A DNA stretch of 64,000 nt from JAEZAA01 sp964514485 (GTDB taxonomy: Bacteria > Pseudomonadota > Gammaproteobacteria > Pseudomonadales > Oleiphilaceae), in NCBI GenBank assembly GCA_964514485.1, contig CAZEWG010000007.1:1-64000 (forward strand), in the 5' to 3' direction. Positions 1 through 8,640 of the stretch are shown here, one piece after another. Within the stretch, counting starts at the first letter, position 1; each line of letters opens with the position of its first letter. The position numbers and the translations under genes are program-made. Under the pieces are notes generated by a model. That model did no database searches, was not told where the DNA came from, and saw only the letters and a list, made by a program, of their open reading frames with translations.

Positions 1-43
1 TTCGTGGCGCCGAAAAAAATCCAAGGCTCGAACGCCGGGTGGC

Positions 44-66
44 GGGGCAGACCTGCGTGTCTGCCC
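44..66 (+). repeat. REP-like hairpin, copy 1
   Basis: An 8-bp perfect stem (GGGCAGAC at 45-52 with GTCTGCCC at 59-66) closes a 6-base loop. An 18/23 match lies in opposite orientation at 144-166, and the A-T versus G-C difference in the stem is compensatory. This looks like one half of an inverted pair of REP elements downstream of the ThDP enzyme gene. The family assignment is inference. Confidence 0.5.
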
Positions 67-143
67 TTTGTCCAGACGCGTTTGAAGTTCGCCCGAGAAG
101 AGGGGCAGCCAGGGCTCAACCCGCTGCAGGTCGCGGGCCCTTT

Positions 144-166
144 GGGCGGACACAGGGGTCCGCCCC
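144..166 (-). repeat. REP-like hairpin, copy 2 (inverted)
   Basis: The stem GGGCGGAC (144-151) pairs with GTCCGCCC (158-165) around a 6-base loop. Read on the minus strand it matches the copy at 44-66 in 18 of 23 positions. It lies 67 bases beyond the stop of the minus-strand gene ending at 233 and could help end its transcript, although no T-run follows. The rest of 1-232 shows no gene. Confidence 0.5.
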
Positions 167-232
167 TACTCGTTGCCTCTCCTGGGATCGCCCGGCTGTG
201 ACGCCTCGGCAGGGCGCGGTTGCAGCCCCAGA

Positions 233-1963
233 TTATCCCGTGATTCGCCGTCCAATAGCTCGTGCGACCAAGCGTACCTTGGTGCCCAGGTTAAAACGCT
301 GCAGGTTGGTTTTCACGATGCCCTGGGTAAACGCGCTGCGCTTACTGTAGTCGATCCGCACATCCACGATTACCGGCCGCCCCTGGGCTGCCAGGTTTAA
401 CGCCCCGCGAATGGCCCCTTCCACGGCTCGATTGTCTGGCAGGGCCAGATACTCTGCGCCAACGCCCCGAGCAATACCCTCAAAGTTAATCGCGGGCAGT
501 ACGGTGCATGCTTTTCGGTTGTAAGGGATTTCTTGCGCCTGGGCAATCTGGGACAATTCGCCGTCATTGAAGACAAAATAAACGACACCTAACCCCTGTT
601 GCGCAGCGGTGGCGATTTCCATGCAGGTCATCGCAAAGCAGCCATCGCCGACAATGGTGACCACCGGAGTGTTCGGGCGGACCAATTTGGCGCCAATGGC
701 TGCCGGTACGCTGTAGCCCATGCAGTTGAAGTCGGTGGGCGAAATGAAGCCGCCCGGTTGGTAGATCGGCAGTAACTCGGCGGTTAAAAAGGTGTGGTTG
801 CCATCATCGACTACCACGGTGCTGTCCCGGGGCAGCGCGGTGCGTAGCGCTTTAAAAAAGATTGCGGGGTTTACCCGGTCGCCACTGTCATGGTTGAGCC
901 ACTCATCAACATAGGTCTTCTTGAGCTTCTTAATCTGATGCTGACGTTGGGTGAGGATCCCTGCTGCGAGGGGAGTGTCCGGTAAGGCAGTTAACAGCGC
1001 ACGGATCGCAAGCCTGGCATCTGCCGCAATCGCAACCTTGGCCGGGTAGTTGGCGTTTAAGGCGTCCGGATTGATGTCAATGTGGATCAGGGCGGCGGGC
1101 GGCGTGATGCCATAGCTGCCGGTAGCGATTTCGCCAAATCGGGTGCCAATGGCGATCAGGCAGTCGCAGTCCTTGAAGCTTTCCCGGGCTGCGGGCACCG
1201 CTGCCGGGCCAAATCCGAAGCCGGTGTGCAGGGGATGGTCCCCCGGGAAGACACTCAGGCCTTGTAGGGTAGTGCTGACCGGGGCGCCCAACCGTTCGGC
1301 CAGTTCAATCAGCTCTGTGGCGGCATCCTTGGCGCCCCAGCCGGCAAAGATGCAGGGCTTTTGGGCGGAGGCGATCAGTTGGGCGGCTTGCTCAATGAGC
1401 TGAGACGGTGGGCTCTGAGGCTGCCAACGCTGATATTGGGGCAGCTGGGAGACCTCGCCGGTGAGTAGTTGGATGTTGACGGGGATCTCGACAAAAACCG
1501 GCCCCGGCTCACCGCTGATGGCTACATTATGGGCTTCATAGAGGGTGGGGATGACGTCCTCATGGCGGGTGATCTTATAGGTTTTCTTGCAAAGCGGCGC
1601 CATCAGGGCCTGCTGGTCCAACTGGTGCAGTTGGTACTTGAAGGGCAGGTCGGTGCGGACACCCCCGCAAAGAATCAGCATCGGGATGCCGTCCAAAAAG
1701 GCCTCGCCAATGCCGCTGGCCGCATGTGTGACGCCAGCCGCGGGCACAACTACCAAACAGCCGGTGCTGGGGCTCAATCGGCTCACGGCATCGGCCATAA
1801 AGGCGCCGCCCCCTTCATGGGTGACGAGAATCGGTGTAATGGTGTCGGAGGCATTCAGCTCGTCGTAGAGCTCGGTGTTGTGGACCCCGGGAATGCCAAA
1901 GGTGTAGCGGATGCCGATTTGCTCCAGTGCGTAGCGCGCCAACCAGGCGCCGGTTTTTTTCAT
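233..1963 (-). CDS. thiamine diphosphate-dependent enzyme, acetolactate synthase-like
   Basis: This 576-residue protein has the three-domain layout of the acetolactate synthase/pyruvate oxidase family. An N-terminal PYR domain carries the conserved Glu50 (in THEGGG) that activates the cofactor, followed by a central domain and a C-terminal PP domain. The PP domain has the ThDP/Mg motif GDG at 439-441 with its Asn-Asp at 466-467. The substrate cannot be read from the sequence. There is no IlvH-type small subunit beside it and it stands alone, divergent from leuA, so a biosynthetic acetolactate synthase role is not supported. The ATG start is preceded by AGGAGAG. It is probably a catabolic or orphan decarboxylase/carboligase. 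Confidence 0.85.
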   Translation of the reverse strand: MKKTGAWLARYALEQIGIRYTFGIPGVHNTELYDELNASDTITPILVTHEGGGAFMADAVSRLSPSTGCLVVVPAAGVTHAASGIGEAFLDGIPMLILCGGVRTDLPFKYQLHQLDQQALMAPLCKKTYKITRHEDVIPTLYEAHNVAISGEPGPVFVEIPVNIQLLTGEVSQLPQYQRWQPQSPPSQLIEQAAQLIASAQKPCIFAGWGAKDAATELIELAERLGAPVSTTLQGLSVFPGDHPLHTGFGFGPAAVPAARESFKDCDCLIAIGTRFGEIATGSYGITPPAALIHIDINPDALNANYPAKVAIAADARLAIRALLTALPDTPLAAGILTQRQHQIKKLKKTYVDEWLNHDSGDRVNPAIFFKALRTALPRDSTVVVDDGNHTFLTAELLPIYQPGGFISPTDFNCMGYSVPAAIGAKLVRPNTPVVTIVGDGCFAMTCMEIATAAQQGLGVVYFVFNDGELSQIAQAQEIPYNRKACTVLPAINFEGIARGVGAEYLALPDNRAVEGAIRGALNLAAQGRPVIVDVRIDYSKRSAFTQGIVKTNLQRFNLGTKVRLVARAIGRRITG

Positions 1964-2324
1964 TATTATTGCTCTCCTGATTCAGGCAGTCGCAAGGGCT
2001 GCCGGACAGAGCCCCCGTTGGGGTGTCACGGGCATTTTGCTTGCCTCAATCAGCATAGCCGGTTGCCAGTCGGGCGACCAGGCTGTCGGTAAGGGATCGG
2101 GACTGGCAGTGCTTGGCAATATGAAGGCTTTGGCGATATAGTTAGCCGCACTTCTGCTTGCCTGTATATTGTCCGTTCTCATGGGTGCGGTTGGCGAGCA
2201 TGACGTCATTGGCGGTGTAAGGCAGTGACGTTGCAACAGTCTAGAATTCGTCTTGTGATAAGAGCAACGCCGCTTTTATTGGCAGTGGATCCGGAACAGT
2301 CGATCAGTACCCTAGGAGCAAAAG
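1964..2324. other. divergent intergenic region, ThDP enzyme / leuA
   Basis: These 361 bases separate two divergent start codons. The leuA ribosome site TAGGAGC lies just before 2325 and the AGGAGAG of the minus-strand gene lies near 1970-1980. I see no leucine-rich leader peptide and no confident -35/-10 pair. TTGCAA at 2231 has only weak -10 partners. The palindrome TGACGTCA at 2201-2208 occurs about as often as expected by chance. The short open frames here lack coding character. Confidence 0.5.
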
Positions 2325-3866
2325 ATGTCACAGCAGCATTTAGTCATTTTTGACACCACCTTACGTGATGGTGAGCAGAGTCCTGGCGCAACCATGAATA
2401 AGGCGGAAAAGCTCCGGATCGCCAAGGCGCTGGAGAAAATGCGGGTCGACGTGATCGAGGCCGGCTTTGCGATTGCCAGTCCCGGTGATTTTGAGGCGGT
2501 CAAGGCTATTGCGGACACCATCAAGGAATCCCGGATCTGTAGTTTGGCCCGGGCGCTGGAAAAAGATATTGAGCGGGCTGCGGAGGCCCTGGAAAATGCC
2601 GCTGCTTCCCGGATCCATACCTTTATCGCAACCTCGCCGATTCACATGAAGTACAAACTTCAAATGCAGCCGGACGCGGTGGTGGAGCAGGCGGTGCGGG
2701 CGGTCAAATATGCCCGTCGCTTTACTGATGACGTGGAGTTCTCCTGTGAGGACGCGGGCCGCTCGGAAATCGATTTTCTGTGTCGCATTATTGAAGCGGC
2801 AATTGATGCCGGAGCCACCACGATCAATATTCCCGACACCGTCGGCTATGCGATTCCAGCCCAGTTCGGCGAGACCATCCGCACCTTGCTGGAGCGTATT
2901 CCCAACTCCGATAAAGCAGTGTTTTCCGTTCACTGCCATAACGACCTGGGGCTTGCGGTTGCCAACTCCCTGGCGGCGGTGATGAACGGTGCCCGTCAGG
3001 TGGAGTGCACCATTAACGGGCTCGGTGAGCGGGCCGGCAACGCCTCCCTGGAAGAAATCGTCATGGCGGTGCGGACCCGTAAGGATATCTTTGAGCTGGA
3101 TACCCGCATCGACACCACTCACATCGTGCCGACTTCCCGTTTGGTATCCACCATTACCGGCTTTCCGGTTCAGCCCAACAAGGCCATTGTTGGCGCGAAC
3201 GCCTTTGCCCATGAGTCCGGGATCCACCAGGACGGTGTGCTCAAACACCGTGAAACCTACGAGATCATGCGGGCTCAGGATGTCGGCTGGCATACCAACA
3301 GCATCGTGCTGGGCAAGCACTCCGGACGCAACGCCTTCCGCACACGCCTGGAGGAGCTGGGACATAAGTTCGAAACAGAAACCGCGCTCAACGAAGCCTT
3401 TGCCCGTTTTAAAGAGCTGGCCGACAAGAAGCACGAGATTTTTGATGAAGACCTGCAGGCCTTGGTGAGCGAAACCCTGGTGTCTGCCGAAGAGCGCATC
3501 AGACTGGTCTGCATGTCGGTCTGTTCGGAAACTGGCGTCACGCCCGAGGCCAAAGTCACCTTGATGGTGGACGACGTGGAACGAACCGCAACCGCGGAAG
3601 GCAGTGGTCCGGTCGATGCCACCTTTAAAGCGATTGAAAAAATTGTCGAGTCCGGCGTCAACCTGCAGCTTTACTCGGTCAATAACATCACCAGCGGCAC
3701 CGACTCCCAGGGCGAGGTCACCGTGCGGGTTGAGCGGGGCGGGCGTATCGTCAACGGCTTGGGTGCGGATACCGATATCGTGATCGCCTCCGCCAAGGCT
3801 TACGTCAACGCCTTGAATCTGATCAATACGGAAATGCCTCGCCAGCATCCCCAAGGGAATGTGTGA
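2325..3866 (+). CDS. leuA: 2-isopropylmalate synthase
   Basis: LeuA condenses acetyl-CoA with 2-oxoisovalerate, the first committed step of leucine synthesis in the cytoplasm. The 513-residue protein starts with the HMGL-like TIM-barrel signature FDTTLRDGEQSPG (metal Asp and catalytic Arg near residues 9-12). It carries the HCHNDLGLAVANS metal-binding loop and the GLGERAGNASLEE segment, and ends in an allosteric LeuA dimer domain (about 380-513) that binds leucine for feedback inhibition. The length fits the short E. coli-type enzyme. The ATG follows TAGGAGC. The stop overlaps the GTG of the next gene, so the two may be translationally coupled, although their functions are unrelated. Confidence 0.97.
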   Translation: MSQQHLVIFDTTLRDGEQSPGATMNKAEKLRIAKALEKMRVDVIEAGFAIASPGDFEAVKAIADTIKESRICSLARALEKDIERAAEALENAAASRIHTFIATSPIHMKYKLQMQPDAVVEQAVRAVKYARRFTDDVEFSCEDAGRSEIDFLCRIIEAAIDAGATTINIPDTVGYAIPAQFGETIRTLLERIPNSDKAVFSVHCHNDLGLAVANSLAAVMNGARQVECTINGLGERAGNASLEEIVMAVRTRKDIFELDTRIDTTHIVPTSRLVSTITGFPVQPNKAIVGANAFAHESGIHQDGVLKHRETYEIMRAQDVGWHTNSIVLGKHSGRNAFRTRLEELGHKFETETALNEAFARFKELADKKHEIFDEDLQALVSETLVSAEERIRLVCMSVCSETGVTPEAKVTLMVDDVERTATAEGSGPVDATFKAIEKIVESGVNLQLYSVNNITSGTDSQGEVTVRVERGGRIVNGLGADTDIVIASAKAYVNALNLINTEMPRQHPQGNV

Positions 3867-4696
3867 GGCCAGTGTTAAGGTTGGATGAGGCCCGCCGGCA
3901 ACATTATCTAAAAGCGATGGGCATTCCCATGTGGTATGCCCGCGCCACGCTACCCGGGGCAAAGCCTTCCCCAACGTTTGACTTCTCCGGCTTTGAGGAG
4001 GCGGCAGAGCCGCAGTTACGGCGGCCGGCCAAAGGGGGCGGGGAGTCCGCGCGCCCGGTGCAGTCCGCCGCTGACCTGCTCAAGCAAGTTGCCAGGGATC
4101 TGGCGCCTAATGACCCGCCGCTGGAAAGGGCCCAGCCAAAACGACAGGCGCCTGCTCCGGTGGTGCCTGACGATAAACCGGTACCCGAAGTTGCCGCAGC
4201 TGAGGCCGTCGAACCCGCCATTCAGGCTGACGCCACGACCGAGGAAGTGCCGGAGTTTTGTGTCCGCGCCTATCAGGCAGGGCGCTATGTGATGCTAAAC
4301 CTGGAGCATCCGGAAATTGATGCCCACCGGGAGGCCGCGCTGTTGGCCAATATTGCGCAAGCCTGTTGGGGGCAGCCTTCAGAGTTTCTATATGAGCTGG
4401 CGTGGCCGGTATTTTCCAACCCGCGCTTGCCCGGGCAGGAATTGTCCGTGGCGCAAAAGGTGTTGAAGCACTCCTTAAAAGAATATCTTGATGGCAAGAG
4501 CGGTCTGATTTTATTCGGGCAGCCACCACTGTGGTCGGCCCGTCCCATGGGGCAGATCGATCAGGCCGACCAGGTGCTGGCTATAGAGGCGCAGTTGCCG
4601 GTGCTGGCCACTTGGAGTTTGGGCGAGATGCTGATCGCACCGCAACGAAAGAGAGATGTATGGCTACACCTCCACCGCTTTTCAGACGCCCTCTGA
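3863..4696 (+). CDS. holD: probable DNA polymerase III psi subunit, divergent HolD
   Basis: This 277-residue protein has no obvious strong relatives, but its place directly before rimI is where E. coli holD sits. Its N-terminus (RRQHYLKAMGIPMW, residues 11-24) resembles the E. coli psi peptide RRDWQLQQLGITQW, which contacts the clamp-loader collar. Residues about 40-130 form a Pro/Ala-rich, probably disordered linker. Residues about 130-277 look like a compact domain ending in SLGEMLIAP and KRDVWLHL, similar in pattern to the psi C-terminus. E. coli psi is only 137 residues; a long cryptic psi is known in Pseudomonas. The role would be to bridge clamp loader and chi/SSB. It starts at GTG, overlapping the leuA stop by 4 bases, and overlaps rimI. 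The function is inferred from motif and synteny. Confidence 0.65.
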   Translation: MRPVLRLDEARRQHYLKAMGIPMWYARATLPGAKPSPTFDFSGFEEAAEPQLRRPAKGGGESARPVQSAADLLKQVARDLAPNDPPLERAQPKRQAPAPVVPDDKPVPEVAAAEAVEPAIQADATTEEVPEFCVRAYQAGRYVMLNLEHPEIDAHREAALLANIAQACWGQPSEFLYELAWPVFSNPRLPGQELSVAQKVLKHSLKEYLDGKSGLILFGQPPLWSARPMGQIDQADQVLAIEAQLPVLATWSLGEMLIAPQRKRDVWLHLHRFSDAL

Positions 4697-5163
4697 GTAA
4701 AGCCGCCCCCTCCGCTGAGATAGTGATGCGCCCGATGGAGCATCAGGATTTACCGGCAGTGCTGCATAACGAGCGCTCTGCCTATTCCCATCCCTGGACG
4801 GAAGGTATTTTTCGTAACTGCCTGGTCAGTGGTTACGAAAACTGGGTGGCTGAACAGGAGGGGAAGCTCTGCGGGCATGTGGTGGTCAGCTTTGTGCTCG
4901 ACGAGGCCCATTTACTTAATATTTGTGTGGCGCCTGATTATCAGGGCGCCGGACTCGGGCGGCGATTGCTGGACTTCGCCATCGACCGGGCCGAAGGCAA
5001 CAGGGCGAGCGGCATGTTTTTAGAGGTGAGGGCATCGAATGCACCAGCCATTCACCTGTATGAATCGACCGGCTTTCGCGAGGTCGGCCGGCGTCGCGGC
5101 TACTACCCGGCCCAGCGCGGCCGCGAGGATGCGCTGGTGATGCTGTTGCCACTCGAGGCCTGA
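4660..5163 (+). CDS. rimI: ribosomal protein S18-alanine N-acetyltransferase
   Basis: RimI acetylates the N-terminal alanine of ribosomal protein S18. The GNAT fold is clear: beta-strand AHLLNICVAPDYQ, acetyl-CoA loop QGAGLGRR, then LEVRASNAPAIHLYESTGF and the C-terminal RRGYYPAQRGREDALVM, very close to E. coli RimI. The chosen ATG at 4660 has GAAAGAGAG just upstream, gives 167 residues and overlaps the holD-like gene by 37 bases. An ATG at 4726 would give 145 residues, nearer the usual 148, but has a weaker ribosome site. The longer frame open from 4531 lies inside holD and is not credible. Confidence 0.93.
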   Translation: MATPPPLFRRPLSKAAPSAEIVMRPMEHQDLPAVLHNERSAYSHPWTEGIFRNCLVSGYENWVAEQEGKLCGHVVVSFVLDEAHLLNICVAPDYQGAGLGRRLLDFAIDRAEGNRASGMFLEVRASNAPAIHLYESTGFREVGRRRGYYPAQRGREDALVMLLPLEA

Positions 5164-5236
5164 AGGAGGCTGGCGCCACAGCGTGAGCTAATTCGAGCCA
5201 ATGCTCCCCAGACCAGTCACAAAGGGGTGAAGAGTC

Positions 5237-5905
5237 ATGGGTATGCCGGTGGAGCTTCTGCCGACACTTTGGGTGTGGAGCAGTCATCTGCTGTATGGGG
5301 TTTTGCTCTGGCTGGCCATTCGCCAGGTGGATTGGCTGCGTCTGCGTGAACGGCGCACTGTGCAGCACCTGTGTGGGGGCGGTGTGTTGCTGTTGAGCTT
5401 GCTCTGGCAGCTGCGGAGCGGCTTGTTGCCCGGTCTGGAAATTGGCTTGCTGGGGTTGACGGCCCTCACCCTGGTCATGGGCTGGTCGTTTGCAGTCGTG
5501 GTTTCCTCGGTGGCCTTGTTAATTGGCTTCCTGGTCAAGGGAGGCTCCTGGGAGAGCTTCTCGTTGGCGGCGTTGACCGGCTGCGTGGTGCCCGTCAGCG
5601 TAAGCTATCTGGCTTGTCTGATTGAGCAGTTGCTTAAATTCCGCCCCTTCTTTGCCTATATCTTCATCAGTGCCTTTTTTGGTGGCGCCGCAGTGGCTGT
5701 GGTGGTGGCGTTCTGCAAGACGCTGATCTTCTGGCTGGGTGGCGTTTATAGCCTGCAGGATATTTTCCAGCAGTACCTGCCTTACGCGCTGCTGATCGCG
5801 TTTCCGGAGGGATTCATCAATGGCATGGTGATTACCGGGATTATGGTGTTTGCGCCCCAGTACCTGAGAACCCTGGATCAGGCCCGTTACGAGACCTCCC
5901 GCTGA
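5237..5905 (+). CDS. CbiM-like/COG3235 integral membrane protein
   Basis: This 222-residue protein is almost entirely hydrophobic with about six predicted membrane spans. It resembles the uncharacterised COG3235 group, distantly related to CbiM-type energy-coupling-factor permeases. The late segment PYALLIAFPEGFINGMVITGIMV, with its conserved PEGFINGM, is typical of that group. A metal or cofactor uptake role is only suggested by family; no CbiO/CbiQ partner is nearby. It sits between rimI and prfC with GGGGTGAAGAG before its ATG, 73 bases after rimI and probably in the same operon. Confidence 0.7.
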   Translation: MGMPVELLPTLWVWSSHLLYGVLLWLAIRQVDWLRLRERRTVQHLCGGGVLLLSLLWQLRSGLLPGLEIGLLGLTALTLVMGWSFAVVVSSVALLIGFLVKGGSWESFSLAALTGCVVPVSVSYLACLIEQLLKFRPFFAYIFISAFFGGAAVAVVVAFCKTLIFWLGGVYSLQDIFQQYLPYALLIAFPEGFINGMVITGIMVFAPQYLRTLDQARYETSR

Positions 5906-5925
5906 AAGTGTTTGGCGCCTCGCTT

Positions 5926-5952
5926 TTGAGTCCCTGCTAGTACCGCTATAAT
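5926..5952 (+). promoter_or_regulatory. candidate sigma70 promoter of prfC
   Basis: A perfect TATAAT lies at 5947-5952. TTGAGT at 5926-5931 would be its -35 with a short 15-base spacer. The predicted start is about 30 bases before the prfC ATG. The -10 is convincing; the -35 is weak. Confidence 0.55.
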
Positions 5953-5989
5953 GCGCGCTTGATTTTGACTTGAGCTACAAGGTTAGTCC

Positions 5990-7591
5990 ATGACCAGTTA
6001 TCGCGATGAAGTTGCCAAGCGCCGTACCTTTGCCATTATTTCCCACCCGGACGCTGGTAAAACCACCATCACCGAGAAGGTGTTGCTGCATGGTGGTGCC
6101 ATTCAGAAGGCCGGCACCGTAAAAGGGAAAAAGTCGGGGCAGCATGCCAAGTCCGACTGGATGGAAATGGAAAAGGAGCGGGGCATCTCGGTGACCACCT
6201 CGGTCATGCAGTTTCCTTACCGTGACAGCCTGGTCAACCTGCTCGACACACCGGGCCACGCTGACTTCTCCGAGGATACCTACCGGACACTAACCGCGGT
6301 GGACTCCTGTTTGATGGTGATCGACAGTGGTAAGGGTGTCGAGGAGCGGACCATCAAACTGATGGAGGTCGCCCGTTTGCGGGATACCCCCATTCTGACC
6401 TTTATGAACAAGCTCGACCGGGATATCCGTGATCCGATTGAGCTGATGGATGAAGTTGAAACCATCCTCAATATCCAGTGTGCGCCGATTACCTGGCCCA
6501 TCGGACAAGGTAAGTACTTCAAAGGGGTCTATCACCTGTTGCGGGATGAAGTGATCCTGTATCAGTCCGGCAAGGGGCATACCGTGCAGGACAGCGAGGT
6601 GATCGCAGGTCTGGATAACCCATTGCTGGATTCCAAGTTGGGTGATCTGGCCGATCAGCTGCGCGACGAGATCGATCTGGTTAAAGGGGCATCCCACGAG
6701 TTCGATTTGACAGATTTTCTGGAAGGACGCCTGACACCAGTATTTTTTGGGACCGCCCTGGGGAACTTCGGTGTGGACCACATGCTCGATGGGTTGGTGG
6801 ACTGGGCGCCATCGCCGATGCCTCGCCAGACCGATACCCGCGTGGTGGAGGCCAACGAAGAGAAATTTAGCGGCTTCGTCTTTAAAATTCAGGCCAATAT
6901 GGATCCCCTTCACCGGGACCGGATTGCCTTTATGCGGGTGTGTTCGGGTCGCTATGAAAAGGGCATGAAGCTGCATCATGTGCGTATTGGCAAGGAAGTG
7001 CGTATTTCCGATGCGGTCACCTTTATGGCGGGGGACCGGGAGCAGGCGGAAACCGCCTATGCCGGTGATATCATCGGGCTGCACAACCACGGCACCATCC
7101 AGATTGGTGACACCTTCACCGAGGGTGAGGTGATGCGGTTCACCGGCATTCCGAACTTTGCGCCAGAACTGTTCCGCCGCATTCGTTTGCGTGACCCCCT
7201 CAAAGCCAAACAGCTGCAAAAGGGTCTGATCCAGTTGTCGGAAGAGGGGGCGGTGCAGGTGTTTCGTCCGCTCAACAATAACGACCTGATTGTCGGCGCC
7301 GTGGGCACCCTGCAGTTTGATGTGGTGGTTCATCGCCTGAAGGCGGAATACAAGGTGGATGCCATCTATGAAACCGTCAATGTGGCAACCGCCCGCTGGG
7401 TAACTGCCGATAGCGCCCAGAAGCTGGAGGAGTTTCGCCGCAAGGTCAGTGAGAACCTGGCGCTCGATGGCGCGGACAACCTGACCTATATTGCGCCGAC
7501 CATGGTGAATTTGCAGCTGGCCCAGGAGCGGCATCCGGATATCCGCTTCCATAAGACGCGGGAACATTTTCAGGGAGCCGGAGACAACTAG
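5990..7591 (+). CDS. prfC: peptide chain release factor 3
   Basis: RF3 is the translational GTPase that recycles RF1/RF2 from the ribosome after peptide release. The 533-residue protein shows G1 SHPDAGKTT near residue 19, the switch region MEMEKERGISVTTS, G3 DTPGH, G4 NKLD, and then EF-Tu-like domain 2 and the RF3 C-terminal domain. Its length is close to the E. coli protein (529). The ATG follows AAGG and a TATAAT about 40 bases upstream. tatD follows after 49 bases. Confidence 0.97.
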   Translation: MTSYRDEVAKRRTFAIISHPDAGKTTITEKVLLHGGAIQKAGTVKGKKSGQHAKSDWMEMEKERGISVTTSVMQFPYRDSLVNLLDTPGHADFSEDTYRTLTAVDSCLMVIDSGKGVEERTIKLMEVARLRDTPILTFMNKLDRDIRDPIELMDEVETILNIQCAPITWPIGQGKYFKGVYHLLRDEVILYQSGKGHTVQDSEVIAGLDNPLLDSKLGDLADQLRDEIDLVKGASHEFDLTDFLEGRLTPVFFGTALGNFGVDHMLDGLVDWAPSPMPRQTDTRVVEANEEKFSGFVFKIQANMDPLHRDRIAFMRVCSGRYEKGMKLHHVRIGKEVRISDAVTFMAGDREQAETAYAGDIIGLHNHGTIQIGDTFTEGEVMRFTGIPNFAPELFRRIRLRDPLKAKQLQKGLIQLSEEGAVQVFRPLNNNDLIVGAVGTLQFDVVVHRLKAEYKVDAIYETVNVATARWVTADSAQKLEEFRRKVSENLALDGADNLTYIAPTMVNLQLAQERHPDIRFHKTREHFQGAGDN

Positions 7592-7640
7592 CGACTGGGT
7601 CTCCCGGAAGAGCCGCCAGTCCTGAATCAAGGAGAACGCA

Positions 7641-8426
7641 ATGGGGTTGATCGACAGCCACTGCCATCTGGACTTTCAGGACTTCGACCCAGACCGGGAT
7701 CAGGTGTTGGAAAGTGCGGCAGAGGCTGGCGTTCACGGCCTGGTCATCCCCGGGGTGCGGGCGGCAACTTGGGAGGCCTTGCTGGAGTTATGCCGGCAAT
7801 ACCCTAATCTCTTTCCTGCTCTGGGTCTGCACCCCTACTTTATCGAAGAGCACCATCCCGAGCAGTTGCACGTCTTGCGTCAGCTGCTCCAAACCCAAGC
7901 CCCGCGAGTGCTGGCGGTGGGGGAGATTGGGGTCGATGGGCGCAAGCCGGATCTGGATCGTCAGTGGCAGCTGTTTCGGGCTCAGCTGGATCTCGCCCAG
8001 GAGTTTCGCAAGCCCGTGATCATCCATTCGGTAAAGACTCATGATGAAGTCTGTGCCGAGTTGCGGCGCCGCCAATTCGGCCAAGGGGTGATTCATGCCT
8101 TCAGTGGTAGCCGGCAGCAAGCGGAGAACTTCGTGGAGTGTGGGCTCTGGCTGGGAATCGGCGGGGTGATTACCCACGAGCGCTCGCGCAAGACCCGGGG
8201 CGCGATTCGGCAGATTCCGCTGGAAAAGCTGGTGCTGGAGTCGGATGCTCCGGACATGGCGATGGCAGGGCACCAAGGACAGCGGAATTCGCCCCAGTGG
8301 CTGCCGGAGGTGCTGCAGTCATTGGCCGAGCTGCGAGAGATGGCCCCTGAGGAGTTGGCCGCCCAGCTATGGCGCAACACCTGCGAGCTTTTTCAGTATG
8401 AGTTTGCCCCATCTGCTGTAGAGTAA
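7641..8426 (+). CDS. tatD: TatD-family metal-dependent hydrolase
   Basis: This 261-residue TIM-barrel hydrolase has the expected metal ligands in order: DSHCHLDF at the N-terminus, GEIGVD (Glu), a HS/HAFSG pair and ESDAPDMA near the C-terminus. Family members are Mg-dependent DNases or 3'-5' exonucleases linked to DNA repair and RNA quality control. The E. coli paralogues TatD, YcfH and YjjV cannot be told apart with certainty. YjjV is suggested by the LGLHPYF and HAFSGS segments and by its neighbourhood in enteric genomes. The ATG has a strong AAGGAGAAC upstream. Confidence 0.88.
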   Translation: MGLIDSHCHLDFQDFDPDRDQVLESAAEAGVHGLVIPGVRAATWEALLELCRQYPNLFPALGLHPYFIEEHHPEQLHVLRQLLQTQAPRVLAVGEIGVDGRKPDLDRQWQLFRAQLDLAQEFRKPVIIHSVKTHDEVCAELRRRQFGQGVIHAFSGSRQQAENFVECGLWLGIGGVITHERSRKTRGAIRQIPLEKLVLESDAPDMAMAGHQGQRNSPQWLPEVLQSLAELREMAPEELAAQLWRNTCELFQYEFAPSAVE

Positions 8427-8563
8427 ATAACGAGGGCGCGGCTGAAATCAAAAAAGGCTCTAGCAACTAAAAATTGGTTCGACTATAATCTCGCGCCCGG
8501 ATTTGCAAAATTCCATGATGCGGTCATAGCCCCGAACCGAATCGTGGCGGGATGGTTTGTTTA

Positions 8564-8592
8564 TTGATTCATCTTCCCTGGTCGGGTAGAAT
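8564..8592 (+). promoter_or_regulatory. sigma70 promoter of rplM-rpsI
   Basis: TTGATT at 8564-8569 and TAGAAT at 8587-8592 are separated by exactly 17 bases. Transcription would begin about 40 bases before the rplM ATG. An isolated TATAAT at 8484-8489 may be a second upstream promoter, but it lacks a recognisable -35. Confidence 0.7.
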
Positions 8593-8640
8593 GCCCGGCT
8601 CTTTCTATTGGGAAGCCTTGACTGACAAAGGCAGAATTCG

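Noticed and set aside
2201..2208. Palindrome TGACGTCA, repeated at 34283-34290
   Set aside because: An 8-base word is expected about once in 64 kb, so two copies in unrelated places carry no weight.
2361..3974. Long 537-residue open frame antisense to leuA
   Set aside because: Mirror frame of a highly conserved GC-rich gene. It has no domain resemblance and covers leuA almost exactly.
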